64,000 nucleotides of DNA, taken from the NCBI GenBank assembly GCA_943737045.1, contig CALSFV010000291.1, forward strand, positions 372,001-436,000. The letters are read 5' to 3'. Positions 11,455 to 22,699 of the stretch are shown piece by piece (within the stretch, counting starts at the first letter, position 1; the number at the start of each line of letters is the position of its first letter). This DNA is from Parapristionchus giblindavisi. Lineage: Eukaryota; Nematoda; Chromadorea; Rhabditida; Diplogasteridae. The notes below the pieces were generated by a model, which was given only the letters and a program-made list of their open reading frames with translations, was not told where the DNA came from and did no database searches. The translations under genes and the position numbers were made by a program.

Positions 11455-13200
11455 AAAAAAAAGAACGTTAGCGAGAGCTGCTATATGGCCTGGTGCATTC
11501 TTGTCTCAATGTCTTTTGAATAGCTGTAGTTTATCGTTTACCATGCTGGAACGGTGACCGCTGGTGTACATTTTATTCTAACCTGGCGCATCCTGCCGCC
11601 GTACCAAATCATTTTTTGGACTTTTCTGAAGGCCCTTTTTGTGTATAGGTACTTTTTTTAAAGAATGATACTTTATTTGCATAAGACAAATCAGCGAGAT
11701 TGAATCAAACCAGTAGAGTACGGGCGAAAAATCAACAAATTTGCTAATACACTAGGAGACGACTATGCAGGGGGAACAATAAACACGATACACACCAACA
11801 GAAAGGAGGAGCGAGGGAGTGTTAATAGAAAATGTAACAAATCGGATCAATAGTGAATGAAATCAATAAATAGACAAACGTGAATGGATAAAATACGTAC
11901 TAAGCAATATGAATAGTTCAAAACGGAAAAAAAGTAGTGACGAATGGGGTACGTTGAGTAGCAACATGGGAATGGTCAAAACCATCGTAAAAAGGGTATC
12001 TTGATATCTTTCATAATCAATCTTCATCTCTTCATCTTAGTAGATTTGTCCATCACGCAGTGCATCTACCGTTGCAGGCGAACTCTCTGAAAATGTAAAC
12101 AATTATGGGGTTTAACGAAATTATGAAAGGTTTCAGTGATTGTAAGGATAAGGAAAGTATATAAACTTTCATTAAACAAAGAAATTCCACAGTTAACTTG
12201 ATGCAAAACATGCAAGTAAAACAAATTATTGAGTACTGTAAAAATGAGGAACAAATAAACTAACCAACAACATAATCCACGTCCATGTTCTCCCTCTTTG
12301 TAGACTATCCAAGTTGATAAATGATCTGTAATTAAAGTTGTATTAACCAATAGAAGGGAACTAAATCAGCTAGCTTGATATGTAATTGAAATATGCCGTT
12401 AATATATTATACCTATTTATTTAATACAATTCATTTAATAATAATAACGATATTATATTTAATAACCAACCATTGTTCTCCGTGAATCCTTATTGTATGA
12501 AAACGACGCATCGAAGAGAACAAGATATAGCCTGAAATGAGTTGAGTTAGTGGATCAAAGATGAACATTTTATAGTACCTTTGCTTATTGATTCATACAT
12601 TATCGATTTCCATCTTCTTAATACGATATAAATCTGAAAGAAAATTGATTAGATTATTGACATTAAAATTAGAATATCTACCTTTATGCAGAACAAAGAA
12701 CATTAAGACGTAGCCCACGTAACCAATCGATCGGTACCTGTACCTGCTTAGGAGGGAGAGAAAGAGAAATAGAAAGAGATAGAGAGACAGAGAATGAGAG
12801 ATAGATAGGAGGATCAAAGGTTTGCACGGACGATCATCGTAGATCCATATTATGAATGATTTGGTTTAATGCATGACGACCATCATCGACGACGATTTAT
12901 ATGCTATCTTCATTAGTTTTGAATATATTGGAGATTAATTACGAGAATATATTACACATATAAAAAAAAGAAATAAGCATAATGCTACCTACAATAATCC
13001 AAGGGGAGTCTCAGGGTGAAGTTCACCACGAATCCGGGATAATAACGAGCTTGGGGAGGGAGCAACGAGTATCCTGCAACATTTCAGTGATCAAATAGAA
13101 ATGATTAAACATAAGCAAAACTACTATGACCAACCTTAGCTTTTAAAGGATAAATGTAGTTGTTTCAACGAGAATAAACCTAGATTCTGTGCCTTATATA
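11455..13200. other. Noncoding stretch; short exon-like pieces not supported
   Basis: 11,455-11,580 matches intron DNA of the BAF250-like units (compare 20,205-20,310 and 44,060-44,165). The rest has no recognised protein. Several short open pieces on the minus strand (12,490-13,075) have plausible splice sites but their phases do not connect. A purine-rich run (12,750-12,810) is low complexity. Confidence 0.5.
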
Positions 13201-13707
13201 CAGTCCCGCAGAATCGCCGCCTTAACAGGCGTCACGCCACGTCACGCGGCGTGACGCCTTGATCGCCATGCTGTTTTCTGCTCAACTGTAAGTGTTTTAG
13301 GTATCTCAAATACGTTTTTGATAAGCTATTCGGTCATATGCATATAATGCACATGAGAAAAGAATAGAAAATTATTTTAAAATTAATGAAAATTAATTTT
13401 TAAAATATGGCACGGCAATACCGTTTTGTGGTGTACTACTGTATTTCTTCATTTTCCCAATCGATAATTGAGAATTTCGGTATTACACGACACCACTGAA
13501 TATTTTAAAAATTAATTTTCATTAATTTTAAAATAATTTTCTATTCTTTTCTCATGTGCGTTATATGCATATGACCGAATAGCTTATCAAAAACGTATTT
13601 GAGACACCTAAAACACTTACAGTTAAGCAGAAAACAGCATGGCGATCAAGGCGTCACGCCGCGTGACGTGGCGTGACGCCTGTTAAGGCGGCGATTCTGC
13701 GGGACTG
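13201..13707. mobile_element. 507-bp foldback MITE, TA target duplication
   Basis: An almost perfect palindrome. The ends are CAGTCCCGCAGAATCGCCG and its complement, each flanked by TA (13,199-13,200 and 13,708-13,709). The arms are over 220 bp and contain a second-order palindrome GGCGTCACGCC...GGCGTGACGCC. The centre (about 13,430-13,485) is unpaired. No ORF. The TA target implies mobilisation by a Tc1/mariner-type transposase. Confidence 0.92.
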
Positions 13708-13709
13708 TA

Positions 13710-14980
13710 GTGAATTGCAACAGTTAGAGAACAACCAATCTGAAAAAGATCAAAGATTATACTACACAGCGAAAAGCGGATAAAATATACGATACAAATA
13801 TCGTTCAATCGTTAAAAATTCTGCAAGGACCATAGTCAATCGAATATTAAGCACGACATAATTTATTAATGAAAAAACTCACAAAAATATCGATTAATCT
13901 CCTTCAATAGTTCTTCATCCAACAATCCGACCACTAACAACGGAGAGCGAATATAATAATGAATCAGCCACCTTCAAATGAAATGAAATTAGAATTAAGT
14001 GGTATATATACTCTATCGATGATTTGCATAGACAATCGAACTAATAAGAACTCAACTACAAACTGCATCTTTTTCATGAACTGCAATCACACTGATATTC
14101 CCTCTTTCTTGAACGCTTGCCAAAGATTAACTCAATGAAATACCAAATATGGATCAATAAGTGTTACAATAACTTATTAGCTGGCACAACTGACCTAATG
14201 ATACAATCCAATCAAGAAAAGCATAGTAACGAACCATTTATAAAGTTGCAGCAGTCCGCATGCTGACGATACACCAAGTGCAAAGTAAAAACACCTAAAA
14301 ATATTATATTTAATGCGATTTATGAAGGAAAGAGCATGTATCGATCGACAAACATGGATTATGACAAATGATTTTTGGGGGCTATGTCAGCTAAATCGAG
14401 CAAAACTATCTCCGAATAGCAAGATAACGATGAAACATGTTGCTTATCTTCGATTCATACAGAAATATTGCCGAAAATATTGCAACAACAAAGAAAAAAC
14501 GCAAATAACAAAGTAAAATGTCCGAAGCCTTGATAGAGGTGGCAGCCGGAACATAAGACGGAGAATGGCAAAATTGAACTCCAAAGTACGAATGAATATG
14601 ATAGGTCCAAATTTAGAAAGTGTATTTTTTCTATAGCAGTCCAATTTAGAGTGGAGGTTAGAAAAGGGAGTAGAGTGTATGCAAAATTGAGAGTGCGCAG
14701 ACACTAGAAAAAAGTTGCACATTCCAAACCTACTACTTTTTGTGATCAGTCGTTTTTCTTTATTCTCTCTTCACTTTCCTTTGCTCTCTCGTTTTCTTCC
14801 CCCCCCACCCTCTCAGATTTTGGCTGTTTTTGGACCAAAAAAGTAACGAATTATAAGGGGATTTGGTACGGCGGCTGGTTTCAATATTATATGATGAGTT
14901 GAATTATGTCGAATAACATGGTTCTACTTTTCTCTTCCGTCTAACTTTGACATAGAAATTGCAAGTGTTACTCGTACTTA
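13710..14980. other. Noncoding stretch, nothing identified
   Basis: A/T-rich DNA with short random ORFs. From 14,870 on it resembles intron DNA of the BAF250-like units (the CAAGTGTTACGGCG segment also seen at 8,480 and 20,840). Confidence 0.5.
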
Positions 14981-15117
14981 AGTGTTACGGCGCATTTTGG
15001 TTTCAATACTTTACCTGATTTTTTCTGGTTTCAGTATCGTTTTAAAAGCTGTTTCGAATGAGATCGATCCACTCTTGATAGCGTATGTAATGATAATGAG
15101 TAAACACGATGATGATG

Positions 15118-15174
15118 GTGATAATAATGATAATAATAATAATGATAATAATAATAATAATAATAATAATAATC

Positions 15175-15267
<93 letters not shown>

Positions 15268-15269
15268 TG
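15118..15269. repeat. (TAA)n microsatellite
   Basis: An imperfect then pure TAA tract directly before a TTTCAG acceptor. It expands a short AATAATAAT run seen at the same place in the 8.6- and 44.8-kb copies. Confidence 0.95.
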
Positions 15270-15275
15270 TTTCAG

Positions 15276-15328
15276 TATGCGCGAGCTTACCGAGGCTCAG
15301 CGTGCCGCGATGGGCGCTGATCGTTGAC
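15276..15328 (+). pseudogene. BAF250-like 'MRELTEAQRAAM' exon with internal deletion
   Basis: After the TTTCAG acceptor the exon reads MRELTEAQRAAMG and then joins directly to ADR and a stop. Compared with 44,840-44,948, the DNA from just after the RAAM codons to the intron's GCTGATCGTTGA segment is deleted, removing the donor and the acidic end of the exon. Confidence 0.75.
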
Positions 15329-15423
15329 TGACTTTATTTATTGCTCTCTTCTTTTAACCAATCGGCTAGAGTATTTTGGGAGTATTGAATCGCAAACTGA
15401 TTTTATTCTAGTGACAACTAGGC

Positions 15424-15775
15424 TTAAAGGTGGTGTCCGAGCAATATTTTCGTGAACAAACTGTGAAGACAGAAAGATAGCAAAAGTTATTCTGCATACC
15501 TTACATAAATTAGTTTATGCTAATTTAGCTTATTGATCGCTAGAATCACGAATGTATCCATGCTTGATGTACAGGCAAAGGCGCGAAATTTTGAAAATGG
15601 GAAAGTTCAGCATTAGGTTTCGAACCAGCGACGTTACGCTTACTAGTGAGAACTTTTACCACTGCGCTACGGGATTGATGAATGGTCGTGCTAATTTCGT
15701 GCATATCACTTGTCCCTTGCATAATAGATATGTTATACATTTGCATGGACATTCGAGGGCCTCCATCTTTAATAG
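15424..15775. mobile_element. Inserted element with tRNA-like core
   Basis: Relative to the paralogous introns at 8,860 and 21,800, about 350 bp are inserted here. The ends look like an imperfect inverted repeat (TTAAAGGTGGTGTCC and GGCCTCCATCTTTAA). On the minus strand a tRNA-like stretch (about 15,612-15,677) has A-box-like TAGCGCAGTGGTAAAAG and B-box-like GGTTCGAAACC, followed by AACTTTCCCATTTTC. Exact borders and target duplication are uncertain. Confidence 0.55.
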
Positions 15776-16139
15776 AGAGAGAGAGTGTAGCTATTTAGTC
15801 ATTACTAGATTTAGTATGAAAATTACTATTATTTATATTATATTACTATAATACGGTAGAGAGTGGGAAACTTTTCTACGTGCATACATTGTACATATTT
15901 CGATCACGTTGTAATATTATAGTATATTCTTAGAGCGGAATATTTTTTTGTTTCTTTTTTGAAATGGGCACTATTAAGATTGTAGTTCATTGAGACAGCG
16001 GAAGATGAGAGGGTGGTGCGACGGGAATTTGACGGGTTGAAGATTTGAATGGAACGATCAATGAAAAAAATTTCTTTAATTTTAAAGAAAATTAAATAGA
16101 ATAAATTGAAATAGAAAATTAAACATTTTTCTTATGCAG

Positions 16140-16197
16140 GTTCCTCAAGCTATGCGTGCGTGAGCGCATCGTGAAGAAGGTGAAGCCGCCCACTCAT
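16140..16197 (+). pseudogene. BAF250_C-like exon 'FLKLCVRERIVKKVKPPTH'
   Basis: A 58-bp exon after a TATGCAG acceptor encodes FLKLCVRERIVKKVKPPTH and ends at a GTCAGT donor. Paralogues: 23,028, 40,760 and 46,439. In the source gene it directly follows the exon with the SNIVRGFSFMHGNE motif, and the join corresponds to the LGKL-ILLHHEHPERK region of ARID1 proteins. Intact by itself, but the upstream exon is missing from this unit. Confidence 0.65.
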
Positions 16198-16209
16198 GTC
16201 AGTTGCTTT

Positions 16210-16240
<31 letters not shown>

Positions 16241-16435
16241 TTATATCTTAATCGAGAACTATCTTGATGTTCATTTATAGAGTGGATTGAACACTTAAAA
16301 CATGAAGATTTCACAATTTGATTCTTTCTACTGACAATGATGGATCATTTTGTCATTGCTTTTGGCACTTTTGTGTACTCTCTTTAGACTGTTTATTGTT
16401 TGATTACTTGTCTACTTAATAATTTTACTCTGTAA

Positions 16436-16613
<178 letters not shown>

Positions 16614-17489
16614 GGGAGGAAGAGGACAAGGGAACTGCTAATAAGGTTGGATTCATTGATTTATTGATTTATATATTATTGATTTTTTTCAATGACTAAT
16701 AGAGATGAGTGAGTGATTTGGACCAGTTGAATTCCGGTTGCGCATTTTCTATAACAGGAATCTAATTGATGAAAATACTAATATCACCTCAATAATCGAT
16801 ATAAATAAAATAATATATCAGATAATTACATATGATTTTGTACAACAGTTTGCTGTGATGGAAAAAAAGTGTCCTGTTGAATTGCGGTTGCGGAGTTTCT
16901 ATAAGAGTGTCTAGAGGCATTGCATTGCTTGATTTGAATCCATCTTAGATCGGTCATATGAGCCCGTTTGCGTAAGAGTCGGACAATCAGCAACGGGATC
17001 CGTACAGCAAAAAAAAATAATTTTTTGAGATAATAACATTTTTGAGTACCTCTCGATATGTTAGAATAATAGGCAAACCCTCGTGGTATGCAAATTTTTT
17101 TGGAGCTCGGTATAGAGCTCCAAAGATGGCCCTTTTTCAGAGTTTTTCGACTATAGCAGGAGATCCGTCGAAGGAAACAGAAAAGTCTCAAGAGCAATTC
17201 TTGCTCAATTTGTATGAGGATCATAATGATGATTAGGGTAATATAAAAAAGATGTGTTAGTCGAGAGATACAAATATTATTTTAATTCAACCAAAAATGT
17301 AAGAGCGGAGACGAATAGGGCGCGTGGATGCGGTCATGATAGACTTGCAAAAAAAATTTTGTGAGAAAAAACCTCCCGCAAAGCAAGTTATGATTTATTT
17401 TTTGTGGGGGTCGATTTAGAAATTCGCGAGGTCTCCCCACAACAAATCCCGATGTGTTCGTTAACTCGTCTATCAAAGATAAAATCATC

Positions 17490-17562
17490 GGCCTGTGTAG
17501 TGTAGAGGATAAGGTTTCTGCACTCACTTTTGGCTGTCATGGGTTCGATCCCCCTTGCGGCA
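17490..17562 (+). other. tRNA-like sequence, left arm
   Basis: Contains the A-box-like TAGTGTAGAGGATAAGG and B box GGGTTCGATCC at tRNA spacing, total about 73 nt, followed by CTTTTGCTGATTTTG. The anticodon arm is not well formed and the acceptor halves do not pair fully, so it is not called as a tRNA gene. Confidence 0.65.
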
Positions 17563-17695
17563 CTTTTCTTTTGCTGATTTTGTAGTTGTCAAGATCAAAC
17601 GTTCAAGCTTGTTTGTCAGTGTAGATCACAATCGATTTACTTTATTCTCTCTTTGATCCTTGCTGGCGCTCTCTTCTATGCCGTTAAAATGCCTT

Positions 17696-17980
17696 TGTGC
17701 TTCTTATTCAATCACACCTTCAATCGTCGTTGGACTTCTCGCAGAAGTCTACCCTCCATCGTTGGATCCTTCTGACGTCATTTAAGAAGATAGGAAGTTC
17801 GCTCAAGTCATCATCTCCAAGCTTCAAGCTGCAACAGAGGATCAGATATTCTTCGACGAGGATAACGAGTTGTATGTAGAAGTGGACGACTATGGCAAGG
17901 ATTTCGATGCGACATGGGATGGAGAAAAATCTGGAGATGACGTCAAAAAATCGTCTTTGTTTCACTCCGTTTGTTGTTAA
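17696..17980 (+). pseudogene. Coding-like loop of the foldback element, product unknown
   Basis: A 94-codon frame (696 of this kb to a TAA at 17,978) is open apart from one TAA at 17,783. After that stop 64 codons run without interruption, with an acidic hydrophilic composition (for example ATEDQIFFDEDNELYVEVDD). It has no recognised domain. Codon-like character and length suggest either a decayed element-encoded protein or a captured host exon. No start codon or splice sites were fixed. Confidence 0.4.
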
Positions 17981-18083
17981 AGTTCACACTTGCAGATAAA
18001 ATAAAGTGTGTTCTATTTACCGATTTCCTAGTCATAGTAAAACATGTCACTCTTTCTACGGCAACAAAATCAGCAAAAGAAAT

Positions 18084-18157
18084 GTGCCGCAAGGGGGATC
18101 GAACCCATGACAGCAAAACGTGAATGCAGACACGTTATCCACTACACTACACAGGCC
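18084..18157 (-). other. tRNA-like sequence, right arm
   Basis: Inverted counterpart of 17,490-17,562. A-box-like TAGTGTAGTGGATAACG, B box GGGTTCGATCC. It has a cleaner tRNA look than the left copy (TAGTGGATAA as in many eukaryotic tRNAs), with compensated differences in the middle. It faces the left copy across the loop. Confidence 0.65.
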
Positions 18158-18794
18158 GCTTACTTTATGTTTGATAGATGAGTTAACGAACACATCGGGA
18201 TTTGTTGTGTGGAGACCTCGCGAATTTCTAAATCGACCCCACAAAAAATAAATCATAACTTGCTTTGCGGGAGGTTTTTTTCTCACAAAAATTTTTTTGC
18301 AAGTCTATCATGACCGCATCCACGCGCCCTATTCGTCTCCGCTCTTACATTTTTGGTTGAATTAAAATAATATTTGTATCTCTCGACTAACACGTCTTTT
18401 TTATATTGCCTTAATCATCATTATGATCCTCATTCAAATTGAGCAAGGGTTGCTCTTGAGACTTTTCTGTTTCCTTCAACGGATCTCCAGCTATAGTCGA
18501 AAAACTCTGAAAAAGGGCCATCTTTGGAGCTCCATACCGAGCTCAAAAAAAATTTGCATACCACGAGGGTTTGCCTATTATTCTGACATATCGAGAGGTA
18601 CTCAAAAATATTATTATCTCAAAAATTATTTTTTTTGCTGTACGGGATCCTGTCCGACTCTTACGCAAACGGGCTCATATGGTATTTTCTTTTAAAACTG
18701 ATAGTATACTAGTATTTTCATCAACTATTATTACAATAATAATAATAATATTATTATTATTTATTTATTTATTTATTACTCTATTTATGTGCAG

Positions 18795-18937
18795 GCAGTG
18801 AACGGTCACTCGCCGACGTCATCGGAGAGTTCATCGAATGATGTCCCATCGACGACTACGAAGAAGACGAATGGAGTGAATGGAACGACGACTAAGATGA
18901 CGAATAGTAAGAAGAAACAGGATGAGATCAAGGTTTG

Positions 18938-18970
<33 letters not shown>

Positions 18971-19628
18971 TTATTGATTACGTAGATTCTCTCATATGTT
19001 TATGTTTTTGGAACTAATTTAAATAGTTTATTTATTAAATTGGTTAGTTACTTTGTCAAGTTTAATATTTTATTGATTTTTTGCCTACGACTTTATTGAT
19101 TTTTTTCCAGGAAGAAGATGATGAGGAAGAAGATGAGAATGATGATGACGATGAAGAGGAAGAGGACGAGGAGACGGAAGACTCTCTGCCTCCCGCGCCC
19201 CGAAAGACCTCTGGAAGGAAGAGAGGCGCAGTCGCTGCGATCGAGAATGGAAAGGTACGGTAGACCCGGAGGGAATCGTGATTGCGAACTGACTTTATTC
19301 TTTTGAACAATCATAGTTCGCTCAACTAGGGGTATTGCGGGTTGATTTTTATTATTTCATACAACATACCTACAGTATCTTTAGGGAACGGCGATCGCTA
19401 ACTGACTTTATTCCACAGCTACAGTATGCTCTATCTCTAATTCCTCTTTCGTTTCAGGATACCAAACGTTCAAAGGGCGAGAATGGCCTCTCCTCCTCTG
19501 CATCCTCCACTTCTTCATCACCTCTGAAGAGAGGCAACGGTGAGATCTCGACCTCCAAGAAGGCCCTCAAACTCAAGGAATCTTCCCGATCCGAGAACGG
19601 AGGATCGGCGATGACTGCCGTGGCCTAA
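18795..19628 (+). CDS. BAF250/ARID1-like gene, C-terminal exons (partial)
   Basis: Three exons, each a multiple of three, splice in one frame: 18,795-18,932, 19,111-19,254 and 19,458-19,628. The acceptors are CAG after pyrimidines and the donors GTTTGT and GTACGG; the stop is TAA. The product is a hydrophilic tail: Ser/Thr/Lys-rich (VNGHSPTSSESSSNDVPSTT), a run of Asp/Glu, then LPPAPRKTSGRKRG, and a final Ser/Lys-rich part ending GGSAMTAVA. Assignment to the BAF250-like gene rests on the first exon also following the BAF250_C exons at 41,794. In SWI/SNF this subunit family sits in chromatin-remodelling complexes. This is the only copy with a natural 3' end in the window. Whether it is expressed is doubtful, because upstream exons of this unit are damaged. 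It could be the real 3' end of an expressed but heavily rearranged gene. Confidence 0.6.
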
Positions 19629-20140
19629 GGACTTAAGACTTAGTTAAGGAGTGGTTAGGGTCACTTAAGGTCACTTAAGTCTTAAGGTCGTCCATAGGTA
19701 TTGGTCTCATCATGTTGTTGTTTGTTCTTGTGTATTGTATTATCTCACGAAATGCGTCGTACCCTCCATCTCTATGCCCCGCCCCCTTCTATCACTCTCC
19801 ATCATCCACAATCACAGTATATCTCACCGACCTATGCTAATCTCAACTACGGGCACTCACACATTATCGATTATTGATTTTTGGATTTTATCGACTTATA
19901 TATTCATATACTATGTTACCGTGACCCAAGCGTATTATTCTCTCATCCGCTATTCCCGGTCAGTTTTCCGCCCCACCCGTCTGACACTCTAGTTGTGTAT
20001 TATTGATTGATTGTGAATCACCTTTGATGCTTGTATTCGTTCGTAGTCTGTGTACTATCGATTTATTTGCCTGTTTATCGATTGATTGATTCTGTCTACC
20101 CCTCCATGTCCCATAAGCGCTTATCAGCCTATTTCGTCTC
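19629..20140 (+). other. 3' flank / probable 3' UTR, no gene
   Basis: Downstream of the stop is a run of CTTAAG words (19,630-19,690) and T-rich DNA. No clear AATAAA was fixed. The next partial gene unit begins at about 20,145. Confidence 0.45.
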
Positions 20141-20144
20141 TTTG

Positions 20145-20173
20145 CACAGAGCCATGCAGCAGCCCAAGTTCCG
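20145..20173 (+). pseudogene. Tail of the BAF250-like Ser-rich exon
   Basis: Only the last 29 bp of the exon remain (RAMQQPKF codons and the GTGGGT donor), joined on the left to unrelated DNA at a sharp break. The following intron is well preserved up to the MITE at 20,394. Confidence 0.7.
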
Positions 20174-20393
20174 GTGGGTTTTGGTTCTGTTGATTGATTA
20201 GCACAAGAGCCTGGCGCATTCTTGTCTCAATGTGCTTTGAATAGTTGAAGTTTATCGTTTACCTTGATCGAACGGTGACCGCTGGTGTAAATTTTATTCT
20301 GACCTGGCGCATCCTGGTTTCAAGATTGCTTGATGAGCTGAATTTTATAGAATAACATGATTCATCTCGTCGCAACTGTCTAACTTTGACATA

Positions 20394-20831
20394 CAGTGCT
20401 GGCCAATATTCTATCATATTTTGGTTTTTCAGCCATAACTTTTTTCGCAGTCATCCGTTTCTCTTCATTTTTAGTATGTTTGCATGATACTGTAATATAG
20501 CATTCCAATTTTTATCGATTTTGGACCATGCCCAACGGAATAGTGATCAATTTTAGAAAAATGACAATTTTTAGCGAATTCAGCACCTGGGCATATCGGC
20601 TATTGGGGTAATCGGGCAGCTTGGATTCAGTTCTACGTGGTGAATCTGTGTGCGGCAATGGCTGCTTGAAGATATCAAGGCATTGGGTTGATTAGGTTGT
20701 CGAAGTTAGAGACGAGAATCACAGCCGAAGCGCGCAGTATCATCTATGCAAACATAATTAAGAGAAACGGATGACTGCGCGAAAAGTTATGGCTGAAAAA
20801 CCAAAATATGATAGAATATTGGCCAACACTG
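20394..20831. mobile_element. TA-flanked MITE, copy 2
   Basis: Same family and same intron position as 8,045-8,472 and 44,249-44,667. CAGTGCTGGCC and GGCCAACACTG ends, TA on both sides. It has a small insertion in the centre relative to the other two. Confidence 0.85.
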
Positions 20832-20965
20832 TAGAAATTGCAAGTGTTGCGGCGTATTTTGATATTAATACTTGACCTGATTTATTCTGGTTTCACTATC
20901 TTTTTAAAGCAAGAGTGAGACCGATTGTGGATGTTCTCTTGGAAATGTTTACTTTCCAAGGCTGA

Positions 20966-21591
20966 CATGGGAATGGTGTGAACTCACATTTCCCGATTTT
21001 CACGAAAGTTGCAGGGAATACTAATTCGAATACGCTGATTCCAAATCTGCATTAAAAACCTGCGAAATGTTTTTCTGGAGCGAGTTATAGCCCGGAAAAA
21101 GCGATTTTTTAAACTTTTCAAGCCATTTTTTCAGCTGATTTCCACATTCGATGTGAATTTTATCGCTCTTCTCTTCTCTTATATTCTCGCTCAAATCCTA
21201 ACTGCAGCATTTTAAGGTTGTATGATGTTTTGCTGGTATTCCGGAAGGGGCTGGTTCGATTCCCCGGCAGTGAACTTCTTTTTTCTGATTCATGGGTGAT
21301 AATTTTTTTTTAAATGACAAAAGATCCCTCCGGAATACCAACCAAACATCGTAAGACTTGACCACGATGCAGTTTGGAGTGGAAAAAAGAAGATTAAGAT
21401 CATATTGCACAGGGAAATCAGCTGAACAATCATTTGAAACATTTAAAAAAATCACTTTTCGTCGGACTATAACTCGCTCCAGAAAAACATTTCGCAGGTT
21501 TTTAAAGCAGATTTGAAATCAGCGTAGTCGATTTCGTAAACCCTGCAATTGTCGTGAAAATCGGGATATGTGAGTTCACACCATTCCCATG
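20966..21591. mobile_element. 626-bp foldback element inserted in an exon, TGA target duplication
   Basis: The ends CATGGGAATGGTGTGAACTC and complement are flanked by TGA on both sides (20,963-20,965 and 21,592-21,594). The undisrupted paralogue at about 44,863 reads CCAAGGCTGAGCGTGCC, so insertion was into the second BAF250-like exon. Arms are about 150 bp. Near the centre (about 21,215-21,275) a tRNA-like stretch has B box GGTTCGATTCC followed by CTTTTTTCTGATT. The 3-bp duplication could suit a PIF/Harbinger- or CACTA-type source. Confidence 0.85.
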
Positions 21592-21678
21592 TGAGCGTGC
21601 CGCGATGACGGACGAAAAGACGCAGCCGCCGCCGTGAAGGAGGAGTGCGTGGAGGGCGACGACGAATCGGAGGATACG
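21592..21678 (+). pseudogene. BAF250-like 'ERAAM' exon, disrupted
   Basis: The 3' part of the exon right of the foldback insertion. It also has an internal deletion (the QLAA codons are missing after QPP, which shifts the frame), but keeps the ECVEGDDESEDT end. Its 5' part left of the insertion is reduced to a few bases. Confidence 0.7.
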
Positions 21679-21810
21679 GTTGGTGGTTGGATGAGGTTGA
21701 TCGTTGAGTGACTTTATTTATGGGCTGCCTCCCCCTTTAATATTACTCTGCTACGGTATAATGGGAGTATTGAATCGCAAACTGATTTTATTCTAGTGAG
21801 TGCTAGGACC

Positions 21811-22325
21811 CAGGGGTGTGCATTTTTCGTTTTTCGATTTTTCGATTTTTTCGATTTTTCGATACTTTCTCGTAAATCTTTTTCGACGAAAAATTTTTCG
21901 AAAAAGATTCGAAAAATTCGAAAAATAAATTTACATAAAAAAGCTCAAAATATTCAAAAATTAACAGCAAATTTTAAAATTTTGGATCAAAAATAACAAT
22001 TTCATTTGAGCCCCTGCAATTAAGAATCACACAGTTGCAATTCTTGTATTTCCATCATATCGATAGATCTTACAGCGCAAAAATTGCACGGTTTTCTTTT
22101 TTGAATTGAAAAATAAATTATTCAGAACTCAGTATTTCCTTTCATATTTTGTCAAGACTGGCCTTGACTCAATAGAAATAGAAAACAATAAAAAAAATCG
22201 ATAATAAAAATCTTCTGCAGCTCGTTCCCTACTTCATTTAAGTTTTTTCGAATTTTTCGAAATACAAAATCGAAAATTTTTCGTTTTTCGAATTTTTTTC
22301 GAAAATCTTTTTTCGCACACCCCTG
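21811..22325. mobile_element. hAT-type MITE, 8-bp duplication CTAGGACC
   Basis: Terminal inverted repeats CAGGGGTGTGC and GCACACCCCTG are flanked on both sides by CTAGGACC (21,803-21,810 and 22,326-22,333). Sub-terminal regions are almost wholly made of TTTTCGA words on the left and their complements on the right. 8-bp duplications with CAGGG ends are the signature of hAT elements. No transposase. A relative lies at 29,952-30,308. Confidence 0.93.
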
Positions 22326-22499
22326 CTAGGACCGCTTTGATAGTAGCTATTTACTGACTGCAAAACTTAGACTTAGTACTATTATTTATTACTATATGTA
22401 ATACCATTTATTTTTAGCCTATTAAGTGAGTGCTTACATGCAATATTTGCTGTAGATTACGTTGTTTAATTGCTTAATTGATTAATTAATTAATTTCAG

Positions 22500-22699
22500 G
22501 CCACGGCTCCCTTCTTCTTCCGACTTCCCAACCGCATGGTGGCTGCGGAGTACCCGAACGACGTCGAGCTGGACTCGTTCCGGCTGACCGGCCATCGTGT
22601 CGCTCACGCAGCGCGCTCTCGCCCTCTCCAACATTGTCAGATGATTCTCCTTCATGCACGGCAACGAGATTCCTTTGGCGGGACACGCGACGCTGCCAA
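22500..22699 (+). pseudogene. BAF250_C-like exon with deletion and stop
   Basis: After a TTTCAG acceptor the frame reads ATAPFFFRLPNRMVAAEYPN, then DVELDSFRL. About 12 bp present at 40,330 (the VNRDA codons) are partly lost, shifting the frame. In the shifted frame it continues IVSLTQRALALSNIVR, then TGA, then FSFMHGNE. The SNIVR-x-FSF-xx-GN core matches the conserved SNIVRSLSFVPGND of ARID1/BAF250 C-terminal domains, which is the main basis for the family call. Frameshift plus stop make it a pseudo-exon. Confidence 0.75.

Larger units (their letters stand above)
16955..18681. mobile_element. 1.7-kb foldback element with inward-facing tRNA-like segments and coding-like loop
   Basis: Inverted arms of about 600 bp (16,955-17,570 and 18,070-18,681) begin and end with CATATGAGCCCGTTTGCG and its complement. 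Each arm carries a tRNA-like segment oriented toward the loop, with a B box GGTTCGATCC. The loop (about 17,580-18,060) contains a 94-codon reading frame with one stop. The element splits intron DNA of the second BAF250-like unit. No transposase is recognised. The arms are diverged by a few percent. Target duplication is not clear. Confidence 0.8.

Noticed and set aside
12490..13075. Chain of short minus-strand exon-like pieces with hydrophobic content (for example GYVLMFFVLHK)
   Set aside because: The GT and AG sites exist, but the phases do not connect without hitting a stop, and no family was recognised.
14800..14820. Purine/pyrimidine-rich runs as regulatory elements
   Set aside because: No neighbouring promoter or gene to support a function.
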